From contig CASYFC010000002.1 of assembly GCA_949482135.1 (NCBI GenBank), positions 1-64,000 on the forward strand: a stretch of 64,000 bases of DNA, in the 5' to 3' direction. Below the pieces are notes generated by a model. It saw only the letters and a list, made by a program, of their open reading frames with translations. It was not told where the DNA came from and searched no databases. The DNA comes from an uncultured Clostridia bacterium (GTDB lineage: Bacteria > Bacillota > Clostridia > TANB77 > CAG-508). Shown here one piece after another: positions 31,221-41,194 of this stretch. Position 1 is the first letter of the stretch. Every line of letters starts with the position of its first letter. Position numbers and translations under genes: made by a program.

Positions 31221-32183
31221 ATGTCATTTTTTCAAAAATCAGGCATAGTAAACGTGAAAATGGTAATCACGGAAGAAAAAATACTATCAAATATAGATAA
31301 AGTTCAAAAATTAATCAATCCAAATAGTAAAAAACAAATTGTTCAATTAGAAGACGATTCTTATTTTAAAGATTTAGTAGAATCAATTAAAAATTATTTA
31401 ATTGAATATCCTAAAAAGAACAATTTTCCAAAGAGCGTTTATAAAGCCTCATATGAATTAGTTGAATATGCAACAAATCAATTTGAAGAAAATACAAAAA
31501 AAGTTGAAGAATTAATCAGACAAAGAGAAAAAAATATAAAATTAGCAAGCGTTTTAAGAGATGCTACAACAGCAGTTAAAGCTAGAGCAAAAAACTGGAA
31601 GGAAATTGTTAAAAAATTAGAAACTAAATATCCAGCAGATGTTGCAGAAGCTTTAAATATAATTGGAAAAAGCAAAGATAAAACAACAGAAGAATATTCT
31701 GGTGCTTGTAAATTAATTGAAGCAAAAGTAAACAATTTAGAAAATAACTTATATATCGAAATAGATATGGAAAGAATTGAAGATAAATCAAAAGCTTTAA
31801 GTTATATTGGAATTGAAATTGCTGAAGCATTAAAATATATACCAGCTCCAGTAGATGAAGTTGGTGCAGTTGTTGAAGAATCAATAATCACAAATTCTAT
31901 AGTTTCAGAGCCAACAGAAGTTAAAGAAGAAAAAGTTGTTGTAGCTGTTACTTCAGAAGTTGAAACAGGTAATGAGGAAACAATGGAGGGTGATATAGTA
32001 GAAGAACTTAATCAAGCTGTTTCTGAAATTGAAGATACATTTTTAGAAGAAACAAGATTTGAAGCAAAACCATCACTATGGCAAAAAATAAAAAATAGTA
32101 AATTTGTTAGAACAATTAGATACATAATGCAAATAAGAGTAGTTTTAGATTACCCAGCACTACCAGAAGGTAGAGATAACTAA
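31221..32183 (+). CDS. Unknown helical protein
   Basis: AAGGAGG precedes the ATG with good spacing. The 320-residue product is cytoplasmic and mostly helical: residues 85-180 form charged helices (QFEENTKKVEELIRQREKNIKLA), and residues 205-265 are a Val/Glu-rich disordered linker (EVKEEKVVVAVTSEVETGNEE). The conserved-looking basic end is SLWQKIKNSKFVRTIRYIMQIRVVLDYPALPEGRDN. The last block resembles C-terminal targeting tails but I do not recognise it. It is monocistronic with host codon use. Confidence 0.65.
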   Translation: MSFFQKSGIVNVKMVITEEKILSNIDKVQKLINPNSKKQIVQLEDDSYFKDLVESIKNYLIEYPKKNNFPKSVYKASYELVEYATNQFEENTKKVEELIRQREKNIKLASVLRDATTAVKARAKNWKEIVKKLETKYPADVAEALNIIGKSKDKTTEEYSGACKLIEAKVNNLENNLYIEIDMERIEDKSKALSYIGIEIAEALKYIPAPVDEVGAVVEESIITNSIVSEPTEVKEEKVVVAVTSEVETGNEETMEGDIVEELNQAVSEIEDTFLEETRFEAKPSLWQKIKNSKFVRTIRYIMQIRVVLDYPALPEGRDN

Positions 32184-32199
32184 AATTGAAATTTATTTT

Positions 32200-32236
32200 A
32201 AAAGACTAAATAATGAAAATTATTTAGTCTTTTTTA
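32200..32236 (+). terminator. Intrinsic terminator after 32183
   Basis: AAAAGACTAAATAAT pairs with ATTATTTAGTCTTTT, then TTATATA. Confidence 0.88.
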
Positions 32237-32250
32237 TATACAAATTTGTT

Positions 32251-32279
32251 TTGACAATCTTATGTAAATGTGTTAATAT
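32251..32279 (+). promoter_or_regulatory. Promoter with TATGTAAA spacer motif
   Basis: TTGACA (32251-32256), a 17-bp spacer ATCTTATGTAAATGTGT and TAATAT (32274-32279). The 130-base leader contains AAAAGGA/TCCTTTT (about 32335-32352), part of a larger AGCAA/TTGCT stem. Confidence 0.6.
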
Positions 32280-32411
32280 ATCAAAGTGCAAGTATATTAC
32301 TTCTTGTACAGCAATCCTTTAGTTACTAATTAGGAAAAGGAGTTTCCTTTTGCTTTTTAGTTTTAACATATAGTACTTATCAACAAAAAAAGTAATAAGG
32401 AGGAGAATTTT

Positions 32412-32759
32412 ATGATTGGAAAGTTCTTAAAACGGTTGTCTATCTTAGGCTTAGCTTTTTTGGTAAGCATTATTACCGAGCTTGAGGTGGGCAAAGCATA
32501 CTTTATCATTGATTTGGGCTGGTTTGCTCTGATTATCCTTGCTTTTATTGCAATTATTGCTATTGGTGGTGTTCTTTGCGAAGAGTCACCCTTAGCCAGC
32601 GTAATTAATTTTGTTATTATATTAATTAGCGCAGGATCAATTGCATTAAACCTGGGATTGTCGTGGCTGATTTCAGTATTGTTCAATATTGATTTTTACA
32701 TGGCATACATTGTATTTGATTTTATTCTCTGCCTAATTCCTGATAAAAAAGGCGAATAA
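32412..32759 (+). CDS. Small membrane protein of a single-gene cassette
   Basis: AAGGAGGAG precedes the ATG. The 115-residue protein has three or four membrane segments (residues about 9-23, 28-53, 56-84, 88-108) with a short charged tail PDKKGE. No family recognised. Codon use (CTG, GCC, CGG) is less AT-rich than that of trpS or the gene before. It has its own promoter, structured leader and a strong terminator. Confidence 0.65.
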   Translation: MIGKFLKRLSILGLAFLVSIITELEVGKAYFIIDLGWFALIILAFIAIIAIGGVLCEESPLASVINFVIILISAGSIALNLGLSWLISVLFNIDFYMAYIVFDFILCLIPDKKGE

Positions 32760-32790
32760 TCAAATAAAAAGAAATAAATTTATTTTTCAT

Positions 32791-32816
32791 CCCCCTCGCA
32801 AGAGGGGGCTTTTTTA
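32791..32816 (+). terminator. Intrinsic terminator after 32759
   Basis: CCCCCTC and GAGGGGG flank GCAA, followed by CTTTTTT. Confidence 0.93.
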
Positions 32817-32866
32817 TGTAAAAAAACTCCATAACTATATGTTTGGAGTTTTTGATTAAAGCATAA

Positions 32867-33247
32867 TTAAATATTTTCAAATGAATTAATTAATCTAGTA
32901 TTTAAAAAAACTAAAAGGTTATGTAATTCATTAACTTTATTGTCTATTTTTTCATATAAATGATCATCATTTCTTTCATAAGCAGTTTGCCTTGTATGAT
33001 CAGTTATATTTGTAGTAGTGTTTTTTAAAGCATTTTCTAGATTTGTAAAAAGCATATCTATTCCATTTTCATTAATATGTTTTTTTACAGCACATTCTAG
33101 TTCTTCAATTCTGTTTTCTGCGTAGTCAATATATGAAGATGCTTTGAATCCATGAGCCTCAATAGCATCATCAACCTCCAAAGTATATTTTCTAAAATTT
33201 TTTTCAATTAAATTATTATCTAAGTTAATAATTTTTTTATTCTCCAT
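32867..33247 (-). CDS. Unknown helical protein
   Basis: The start at 33247 (MENKKIINLDNN) follows AAAGGAGGTAGAAATT; the frame extends further upstream without a ribosome binding site. The 126-residue product is helical and charged with no membrane segment (AENRIEELECAVKKHINENG, NKVNELHNLLVFLNTRL). No family recognised. It is one of the few minus-strand genes in this part of the window and uses host-like codons. Confidence 0.6.
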   Translation of the reverse strand: MENKKIINLDNNLIEKNFRKYTLEVDDAIEAHGFKASSYIDYAENRIEELECAVKKHINENGIDMLFTNLENALKNTTTNITDHTRQTAYERNDDHLYEKIDNKVNELHNLLVFLNTRLINSFENI

Positions 33248-33458
33248 AATTTCTACCTCCTTTGTGATTGAAATCAGTATATACATAAAAGATGTATATA
33301 AAATGTTTTAAATGTGAAAATTTGATTATCAACTTTTTTAAATATATTATTAAATATAATAAAATATGTGAATAAAATTTTGCGGTTTACATAAGCAAAA
33401 GGATTGATTTTTTGCATAATATGAAGTATAATATTGAGAGTTAAAAAGGAGAGAACTT

Positions 33459-34472
33459 ATGAAAAAGAAAAGAATATTAACAGGAGATAGACCAACAGGA
33501 AGATTGCATATTGGTCATTATTTCGGTTCATTAGTAAAAAGATTAGAATTACAAGAAAATGAAGAATATGAGCCATATATTTTAATTGCAGATGTTCAAG
33601 CTTTAACAGATAATTTTAATAATCCAGAAAAAGTTAGAAAAAATGTTAGAGAAGTTGCAATGGATTATTTATCTATAGGAATAAATCCAGAAAAAACAAC
33701 AATATATATTCAATCAATGATACCAGAAACAGCAGAACTAACAATTTATTATTCAAATTTAGTTACAATAGCTAGACTTCAAAGAAATCCAACAGTAAAA
33801 ACAGAAATTGCACAAAAAAGAGATTTATTTGGAGAAAGTGTTACTTATGGTTTCTTAGGATATCCAGTAAGCCAAGCAGCAGATATAACAACTTTTGAAG
33901 GTGAATTAGTTCCTGTTGGAGAAGATCAAGAACCACTTATAGAACAATGTAAAGAAATAGTTAGAAAATTTAATAGTATATATGGAGATGTTTTAGTTGA
34001 ACCTCAAATTGTTTTATCTAATGCTAAAAGGATAAAAGGTCTAGATGGAAACGAAAAAATGGGTAAATCTTTAGGAAACGCAATTTATTTATCTGATTCA
34101 GCAGAAGAAGTAAATAAAAAAGTAATGAGTGCTGTTACAGATCCAAATAGAATAAAGAAAGATGATTTGGGAAATCCTGATATATGTATGGTTTATTATT
34201 ATCATAAATTATTTTCAGGAGAAGAAGAATGCCAAAAATGCTGTGAGGAATGTAAAAAAGGTCAAAGAGGTTGTGTTGCTTGTAAAAAAGAACTTTCAAG
34301 TAATATAAATGCTTTTTTAGAACCTATAAGAGAAAAAAGAAAATATTATGAAGAAAGACCAGAACTTGTAGATAATATTTTAAGAGAAGGAACAGAAAGA
34401 GCAAGAAAAACTGCAAAGGAAACATTAAGAAAAGTAAAAGAAGCAATGAAGTTAAACTATTTTGAAGATTAA
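33459..34472 (+). CDS. trpS: Tryptophan--tRNA ligase
   Basis: This class I synthetase charges tRNA-Trp. The 337-residue protein has the HIGH motif at residues 17-20 (GRLHIGHYFG), the KMSKS variant KMGKS in DGNEKMGKSLGN, and typical length. A Cys-rich insertion (CQKCCEECKKGQRGCVACKK) near residue 265 may bind zinc; similar insertions are common in clostridial enzymes. AAGGAG precedes the ATG. I see no T-box in the short leader. Confidence 0.95.
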   Translation: MKKKRILTGDRPTGRLHIGHYFGSLVKRLELQENEEYEPYILIADVQALTDNFNNPEKVRKNVREVAMDYLSIGINPEKTTIYIQSMIPETAELTIYYSNLVTIARLQRNPTVKTEIAQKRDLFGESVTYGFLGYPVSQAADITTFEGELVPVGEDQEPLIEQCKEIVRKFNSIYGDVLVEPQIVLSNAKRIKGLDGNEKMGKSLGNAIYLSDSAEEVNKKVMSAVTDPNRIKKDDLGNPDICMVYYYHKLFSGEEECQKCCEECKKGQRGCVACKKELSSNINAFLEPIREKRKYYEERPELVDNILREGTERARKTAKETLRKVKEAMKLNYFED

Positions 34473-34514
34473 TAAGTTTATTTTTAGGAAATAATAAGTT
34501 ATATAAATTTATAG

Positions 34515-35804
<1,290 letters not shown>

Positions 35805-35858
35805 AAATGTGTCATATTAAACTATTAATTCATAGTATACTAAAAAAGGAGGTATACT

Positions 35859-36353
35859 ATGGATTTTTTTTATAATAATGAAGTTGAGCCATATCCAAAA
35901 ATAGAAAACATAAAACAAGATATAAAATTCGGAAGAATGCTGTATAATTCTTACAGTGGATATAAAAGTGAGCTTACAACAATACTTCAATATATTAATG
36001 AAAATATGATTAATGAAAGTAGTATAGAACTACAAAATGTTTTATTAAAAATTGCAATTGAAGAAATGCATCATTTAAAAATTTTAGGAGACTTATTAGT
36101 AAAACTTGGATTTACACCATACTATATGGGAAGTAGAAATAATAAATGGTGTTCAGATAATGTAAAATATAAATTTAGTTGTGTAGATGAAATGTTAGAA
36201 TTTAATATTCAAGGAGAAAAAGATGCAATAAGAGAATATGAAAGACTAATAGAAAATACAGATAGTAATTGTATAAAAGCAATTTTAGCTAGAATAATAA
36301 AAGACGAGCAAAATCATATAAGAATATTTAGTTCATTAAAATCTAAAGATTAA
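35859..36353 (+). CDS. Ferritin-like di-iron protein
   Basis: The 164-residue four-helix bundle has the di-iron ligand pattern of rubrerythrin and spore-coat CotJC-like proteins: E38, E69-x-x-H72 (EEMHH), E120, and E150-x-x-H153 (KDEQNH). No rubredoxin domain is present. AAGGAGG precedes the ATG. It may protect against oxidants or be a manganese catalase-like coat component; the exact role cannot be told from sequence. It is monocistronic. Confidence 0.82.
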   Translation: MDFFYNNEVEPYPKIENIKQDIKFGRMLYNSYSGYKSELTTILQYINENMINESSIELQNVLLKIAIEEMHHLKILGDLLVKLGFTPYYMGSRNNKWCSDNVKYKFSCVDEMLEFNIQGEKDAIREYERLIENTDSNCIKAILARIIKDEQNHIRIFSSLKSKD

Positions 36354-36362
36354 CAAAAAAGA

Positions 36363-36401
36363 AAACTTTTGTTTGACAAATCAAATGTTTTGTGATAAGA
36401 T
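36363..36401 (+). promoter_or_regulatory. lexA promoter with a candidate LexA box
   Basis: TTGACA (36373-36378), 17 bp and TAAGAT (36396-36401). Overlapping the -35 is AAACTTTTGTTT (36363-36374), a palindromic form close to the GAAC-N4-GTTC box of Gram-positive LexA. Autoregulation is expected. Confidence 0.45.
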
Positions 36402-36454
36402 GCTTCTAACAAATAAAATAACTAGTTCTATAGAAAGGAAATGTGATTTATAAT

Positions 36455-37114
36455 ATGAAGAAAAAAGATCCAAATGCTTTAAATAAAAGAGAAAAAGCAA
36501 TATTAAAATTTATAGAAAAACAAGTAAATTCTAATGGCTATCCACCATCAGTTAGAGAAATTGGAAAAGCAGTAGATTTAAAATCAACAGCAACTGTACA
36601 TGGTTATCTTAATTCATTAGAACAAAAAGGATATATCAAAAAAGAAAGCCAAAAAGGAAGAACTTTAAAATTATTAAAAGGTGGAGCAATGGAAGGCGAG
36701 CAAGTATCTTTTGATAAAGAAGTTTATTCAAGCAGAGAAATGGTAGATGTACCAGTTATAGGAAAAATAACTGCTGGAGAGCCAATTTTGGCTGTAGAAA
36801 ATGTTACAGATACATTTCCTATTCCACTAGATTTTGTTGGAACTGGTGAAAGTTTTATGCTTACAGTTAGAGGCGAAAGTATGATAGAAGCTGGAATTTT
36901 AAATGGGGATTACATATTAGTTAGAAAACAAAATACAGCTAATAATGGAGAAATAGTAGTAGCATTAATTGGGGAAGAAGCTACAGTAAAAACTTTTTAT
37001 AAAGAAAAAGATCATATTAGATTACAACCTGAAAATTCTACAATGGATCCAATAATAGTTCCAACTTGCGAAATTTTAGGTAAAGTTTCTGGAGTATTTA
37101 GAAAAATAAAATAA
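36455..37114 (+). CDS. lexA: LexA repressor of the SOS response
   Basis: I place the start at 36455 because GTGAT (36443-36447) fits the 16S end at proper distance; a GTG at 36443 is possible. The product has the LexA winged helix (LNKREKAILKFIEKQVNSNGYPPSVREIGKAVDLKSTATVHGYLNSLEQKGYI), the Ala-Gly cleavage site in ITAGEP, the catalytic Ser in VRGESMIEAG and the Lys in EEATVKTFYK. It is self-cleaved on RecA filaments. Codon use is host-like. Confidence 0.96.
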   Translation: MKKKDPNALNKREKAILKFIEKQVNSNGYPPSVREIGKAVDLKSTATVHGYLNSLEQKGYIKKESQKGRTLKLLKGGAMEGEQVSFDKEVYSSREMVDVPVIGKITAGEPILAVENVTDTFPIPLDFVGTGESFMLTVRGESMIEAGILNGDYILVRKQNTANNGEIVVALIGEEATVKTFYKEKDHIRLQPENSTMDPIIVPTCEILGKVSGVFRKIK

Positions 37115-37131
37115 CAAATTGTAAAATTAAG

Positions 37132-37164
37132 AAGAGGCATAAATTTTATTTATGCCTCTTTTTG
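37132..37164 (+). terminator. Intrinsic terminator of lexA
   Basis: AAGAGGCATAAA and TTTATGCCTCTT, followed by TTTT. Confidence 0.92.
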
Positions 37165-37188
37165 TATTATCATAATCTGCATAAGGAA

Positions 37189-37228
37189 TTTACATAAAGT
37201 GGACAAAATATTTTATATATGCTATAAT
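37189..37228 (+). promoter_or_regulatory. Promoter of the 37297 cassette with TTTACATAAA
   Basis: TGGACA (37200-37205), 17 bp, TATAAT (37223-37228). The palindromic word TTTACATAAA (37189-37198) touches the -35 from upstream. Confidence 0.55.
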
Positions 37229-37296
37229 ATAAGGAGCTTTATATGTAACTATTAAACAGTGTTTCTCAAAAAATATTAAAACTGGAGGAGAAAATT

Positions 37297-37629
37297 ATGC
37301 TGTTTGGGAATTTGTTCAAAAAGGAAAATTCTGTATGCTACGACCTTATTGAGATCAGCCAGCAACACGTTGCTACTGGACAAATGGGAGCTTATCTCAA
37401 AAAAATATGTGAGGAGGAAAACTTCCTTCATATGGGATATCGGTTTGAAAAGCACGGAGGCATGGGAAGATATGTGATTTACTCATTGGCTCCCTATCCC
37501 TATATGATACAGTACTTTAAAGACCGTTGTCCTGCGATGATAGAAATGGAGTGCAGAGCTCTGCAAGGTATTCCTCACAAATGGAGAGAATGGCCGAATG
37601 GAATGCAGGAAATTTATTTTGAAGAATAA
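37297..37629 (+). CDS. Small unknown protein of a single-gene cassette
   Basis: TGGAGGAG precedes the ATG. The 110-residue soluble protein (MLFGNLFKKENSVCYDLIEIS to HKWREWPNGMQEIYFEE) is rich in Tyr, Met and His and has no recognisable domain. Codons such as CTG, CGG, GAG and ATC contrast with lexA before it. It belongs to the scattered cassettes with their own promoters. Confidence 0.65.
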   Translation: MLFGNLFKKENSVCYDLIEISQQHVATGQMGAYLKKICEEENFLHMGYRFEKHGGMGRYVIYSLAPYPYMIQYFKDRCPAMIEMECRALQGIPHKWREWPNGMQEIYFEE

Positions 37630-37776
37630 TTCTTAATTAAGAAACACAGGAAACAAAATGAGTTTAGATTCTAAAGGTTTCGCATATTATATGAGGAGAA
37701 TATATATCCAAAGGTGAATTTTTACTACGACAAATATGTTATATAAAATTTCATAAACCAAAGATCTTTAAACTCG

Positions 37777-37810
37777 CAGGGTGGCGCTTAACTAGTGCCA
37801 CCCTGTTTTT
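37777..37810 (+). terminator. Intrinsic terminator
   Basis: CAGGGTGGC and GCCACCCTG with an 11-base loop, followed by TTTTT. It lies 150 bp after 37629 and so may terminate a longer 3' untranslated region of the cassette. Confidence 0.85.
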
Positions 37811-37814
37811 ATAT

Positions 37815-37847
37815 TGACCATCTAGTCTATGCTTTTGACCAGTCAGT
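37815..37847. promoter_or_regulatory. TetR-type operators before acyl-CoA synthetase 2
   Basis: TGACCATCTAGTCT (37815-37828) and TGACCAGTCAGT (37836-37847) are two neighbouring palindromic sites with shared half-site TGACCA. The first is nearly identical to the site at 48188. Confidence 0.6.
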
Positions 37848-37918
37848 ATAATTATTTTTTAAAAAAATTGTGATATATTTTAAAAGTAGATTTCACATAA
37901 ACTTTAGTTCTTACAAAC

Positions 37919-37955
37919 TTTTGAAAATCGAGAAAATTTTTCTCGATTTTCAAAA
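37919..37955. other. 37-bp near-perfect palindrome in the synthetase 2 leader
   Basis: Arms of 18 bases (37919-37936, 37938-37955; core AAAATCGAGAAAA) are perfect complements around one central base. No T-run follows on the plus strand, so it is not a simple terminator. It lies just before the ribosome binding site GAGGAG (37968-37973) and could act as an RNA stem or protein site. Confidence 0.6.
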
Positions 37956-37984
37956 AAATAATTAATTGAGGAGTTTTATCTTAT

Positions 37985-39679
37985 ATGAAAAATATGATAG
38001 AAATTACAGATTTAAAAGATATGTTAAAAAAGACTGGTATAGAGTATGGAGAAAGACCAGCATATAAAATAAGAATAGCTGAAAATAAATATAAAATTTA
38101 TACACATAAAGAAGTAAGAGAAATGATAGATGCTTTAGGAACAGCATTAATAAGTCTTAACTTAAAAGGAAAAAGAATTGCAGTAATTGGAGAAAATAGA
38201 TTTGAATGGGAAATTGCATATTTAGCAATTGCTTGTGGAACTGGTATTGTTGTTCCACTTGATAAGTCATTACCAGAAAATGAATTAAAAAGATTGATTG
38301 AAAGATCAGAAGTTGAAGCAATTTTCTATTCTGGAAAATATCAAGATAAACTAAAGAAAATGGTATTAGAAGGAACAGGAAAATTAAAACATTTAATTTC
38401 TATGGACACTAAAACACATTCGAATGGAATTTATTCTCAATCTGAACTTATAGAGATTGGAAATGTATTATTAAAAAACGGGAATAGAGAATTTTTAGAC
38501 AGTCCAATTAATCCAGAAGAAATGAATATAATGCTATTTACTTCTGGAACAACTTCAGAATCTAAAGTTGTAGCATTATGTCATAGAAATTTATGCTCAA
38601 ATTTAATGGATATAGCAACAGTACTAGATATAGATTCAAGTGATAGAATTTTATCTTTTTTACCATTACATCATGTTTTTGAATGCACAGTTGGATTCTT
38701 ATTTTCATTATATAGAGGTTGTCAAACATCGTTTTGTGATGGGATAAGGCATATACTAGAAAATTTAAATGAATATGAAATAACTTTTGCGTCTTTTGTT
38801 CCTGCGATTTATGAAAATACTTATAAAAATATTATTAAAAAATTAGAAAAAGAAGGCAAGTTACAAACAGTTAGACAGCTAGAAGAAAAATATAAAGATT
38901 CTACAATGTTAGAGAAAAAAGAAGTTTTTAAAGAAATTCATCAAATATTTGGTGGACATATAAAGTTATTCATTAGTGGTGCTGCTGCGTTAGATAAAAA
39001 TGTTGAAGAGACTTTTAGAAAATGGGGAATAAATCTTTGCCAAGGATATGGTTTAACAGAAACTTCACCAGTAATTGGAGTTGAAACAAATACTGATTTT
39101 AAAGTTGGTTCTATAGGAAAGGCACTACCACATGTAGAGGCTAAAATTGAAAAACCAGATTCAGATGGAATGGGAGAATTAGTTGTAAAAGGTCCTAATA
39201 TAATGATGGGATATTTTAAAAATGAAGAAGCAACTAATGAAGTATTAGTTGATAATTGGTTTTATACTGGAGATTTAGCAACTATAGATAATGAAGGTTA
39301 TATTTTTATTAAAGGAAGAAAGAAAAGTGTTATTGTTCTAAAGAATGGGAAAAACATTTTTCCAGAGGAAATGGAAAGTTTAGTAAATAGAATTGAAGGG
39401 GTAAAAGAATCTTTTATTTTTGGTAAATCAAATAAAAAAGATAAAGATGATATAAAAATATATGCAAAGATTGTTTATGATAAAGACATTGTAAAAACTG
39501 CATATAAAGTTGAAACGGAACAAGAAATGTATGATGCATTAGATAAAAGAATAAAAGAAATAAATAAAACAATGCCTCCATATAAAGCTATAAGAGGAAT
39601 TGTTCTTACAGAAACACCATTAATAAAAACAACAACTTCAAAAATAAAAAGACAAGAGGAGATAAAAACAGTTGTATAA
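37985..39679 (+). CDS. Long-chain acyl-CoA synthetase 2, head of the fatty acid cluster
   Basis: The 564-residue enzyme has the same motif set as synthetase 1: LFTSGTTSESKVVALCH, FLPLHHVFE, YGLTETSPV, WFYTGDLATID, KNGKNIFPEE. Its stop codon overlaps the TTG start of birA, so it should be co-transcribed with the fab/acc genes. That joins activation of exogenous fatty acids with de novo synthesis in one transcript. The TetR-type operators upstream may therefore control the whole cluster. Confidence 0.9.
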   Translation: MKNMIEITDLKDMLKKTGIEYGERPAYKIRIAENKYKIYTHKEVREMIDALGTALISLNLKGKRIAVIGENRFEWEIAYLAIACGTGIVVPLDKSLPENELKRLIERSEVEAIFYSGKYQDKLKKMVLEGTGKLKHLISMDTKTHSNGIYSQSELIEIGNVLLKNGNREFLDSPINPEEMNIMLFTSGTTSESKVVALCHRNLCSNLMDIATVLDIDSSDRILSFLPLHHVFECTVGFLFSLYRGCQTSFCDGIRHILENLNEYEITFASFVPAIYENTYKNIIKKLEKEGKLQTVRQLEEKYKDSTMLEKKEVFKEIHQIFGGHIKLFISGAAALDKNVEETFRKWGINLCQGYGLTETSPVIGVETNTDFKVGSIGKALPHVEAKIEKPDSDGMGELVVKGPNIMMGYFKNEEATNEVLVDNWFYTGDLATIDNEGYIFIKGRKKSVIVLKNGKNIFPEEMESLVNRIEGVKESFIFGKSNKKDKDDIKIYAKIVYDKDIVKTAYKVETEQEMYDALDKRIKEINKTMPPYKAIRGIVLTETPLIKTTTSKIKRQEEIKTVV

Positions 39680-40253
39680 AATAAAAAACCTAAAAACAAA
39701 TTATATCGGACAAAAATGTTTTTATTATGAACAAATTGATTCAACTCAAAAAGAAATTTGGAGAAGAGTTACAAATAATAAAATAGATAATGGAACTATA
39801 ATTGTAGCGAAAAATCAAAGTTTTGCAATTGGAACTCATGGTAGAAATTGGTATACAGAGAAAGCTAATAATATAGCATTTTCTATAATTTTATTTCCAG
39901 ATTGCAATATAGATTTGTTGAATAACTTTACTTTTGAAATTGCAGAAACTTTAGTAAATATTTTTAAAGATTTATATGGAATAGAAATCGATATTAAGCT
40001 TCCAAATGACCTTATAATAGCAGAAAAAAAGGTTGGAGGAATTTTAACAGAAACAAAGCTGCAAGGAAATAAAGTAAAAGTATTAGTAATTGGTATTGGA
40101 ATAAACACAAATGATAAAGAGACTTCTGACGAAATAAAAAATATTTCAACATCAATAAAAAATGAGTTTAATATAAAAATTGATAATTACATGGTTATAG
40201 GTGAGTTTTGTAATAGACTAGAAAATAAGTTAATTTATAGGAGAATTTTGTAA
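39672..40253 (+). CDS. birA: Biotin--[acetyl-CoA carboxylase] ligase
   Basis: This enzyme attaches biotin to the BCCP encoded four genes on. The start is a TTG at 39672 overlapping the preceding stop, with AGAGGAG 10 bases upstream; no ATG occurs before the catalytic region. The 193-residue product has the QIDSTQ motif, the biotinyl-AMP loop as IGTHGRNWYT, and KVGGILTE. It lacks an N-terminal HTH, so it is a monofunctional ligase. The C-terminal domain is short compared with typical BirA. Confidence 0.88.
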   Translation: MYKIKNLKTNYIGQKCFYYEQIDSTQKEIWRRVTNNKIDNGTIIVAKNQSFAIGTHGRNWYTEKANNIAFSIILFPDCNIDLLNNFTFEIAETLVNIFKDLYGIEIDIKLPNDLIIAEKKVGGILTETKLQGNKVKVLVIGIGINTNDKETSDEIKNISTSIKNEFNIKIDNYMVIGEFCNRLENKLIYRRIL

Positions 40254-41194
40254 TGAAAATAGGATTTTTATTCCCAGGGCAAGGTGCTCAAAGTATTGGG
40301 ATGGGAAAAAATTTATATGATGAATATGAAGAATATAGAAATGTTTATAAAAAGGTTGAGGAAATAACAAGTGTTAAAGTTGCAGATATTACTTTTAATT
40401 CTTCAGAAGAAATTTTAGGTCAAACTAAAAATACACAAATATGTATTTTAACAATGAGTTTAGCAATATTAGAATTATTAAAAAAAGAAAATTTTGAAGT
40501 GATAGCTTCAAGTGGATTAAGTTTAGGAGAATATTCAGCATTAATAAATAGTGAAGCAATTTCTTTTGAAGATGGAGTAAAAATTGTAAAAACAAGAGGG
40601 GATTTAATGCAAAGTTTATGTCCAGAAGGAGATTGGAGCATGGCTGCAATTTTAGGACTTGACGAAGAAACAGTTACAAATGTATGTAATGAAATATCAA
40701 ATGGATTTGTTGCCCCAGCAAACTTTAATTGTCCAGGACAAATAGTTATTTCTGGTGAAAAAAAAGCTGTAGATATTGCTAGTCAAAAATTAAAGGTAGC
40801 AGGAGCTAAAAGAACTTTAGAATTAAAAACATCAGGACCATTTCATACTAAAATGTTAGAAAAAGCTTCTATAGAACTAAGAAAAGAATTAGAAAATATA
40901 AAAATCAATTCATTTAATACTAAGGTTATAAAAAATATTGATGGAAAAGAATATTTAGATACAGATAATGTAAAAGAAATTTTAGCAAATCATATAATTA
41001 ATCCTGTTAAATTTGAACAATCTTTAAGAACAATGATAGATACGGGAATTGATACATTTATAGAAATAGGACCAGGCAAAACATTATCAGGGTTTGTAAA
41101 AAAGATAGATAGAAATTTAAATGTATTTAATATTAATGATATTGAAAGCTATAAAAATACAATAAAGGAGATTAAAGGAGGTATTTATGAATAA
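40253..41194 (+). CDS. fabD: Malonyl-CoA:ACP transacylase
   Basis: This enzyme loads malonyl units onto acyl carrier protein. The 313-residue protein has LFPGQGAQSIGMG at the N-terminus, nucleophile S90 in SSGLSLGEYSAL and H198 in GPFHTKML. Its ATG overlaps the birA stop by one base (TAATG), and its end overlaps fabG by 8 bases, indicating tight coupling. Confidence 0.97.
   Translation: MKIGFLFPGQGAQSIGMGKNLYDEYEEYRNVYKKVEEITSVKVADITFNSSEEILGQTKNTQICILTMSLAILELLKKENFEVIASSGLSLGEYSALINSEAISFEDGVKIVKTRGDLMQSLCPEGDWSMAAILGLDEETVTNVCNEISNGFVAPANFNCPGQIVISGEKKAVDIASQKLKVAGAKRTLELKTSGPFHTKMLEKASIELRKELENIKINSFNTKVIKNIDGKEYLDTDNVKEILANHIINPVKFEQSLRTMIDTGIDTFIEIGPGKTLSGFVKKIDRNLNVFNINDIESYKNTIKEIKGGIYE

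Larger units (their letters stand above)
37630..37984. other. Intergenic control region before acyl-CoA synthetase 2
   Basis: This 355-bp stretch holds a terminator (CAGGGTGGC/GCCACCCTG, 37777-37805), TetR-type operators (37815-37847) and a long palindrome (37919-37955). A 19-codon frame beginning MSLDSKGFAYYMRR (37658) has only a weak ribosome binding site, and I do not call it a gene. Confidence 0.6.

Noticed and set aside
33287-33458. T-box before trpS
   Set aside because: No AGGGTGGNACCGCG-like sequence and the leader is too short.
37658-37717. 19-codon frame MSLDSKGFAYYMRR and a possible frameshifted extension
   Set aside because: Weak ribosome binding site, no continuation in one frame; not enough for a gene.
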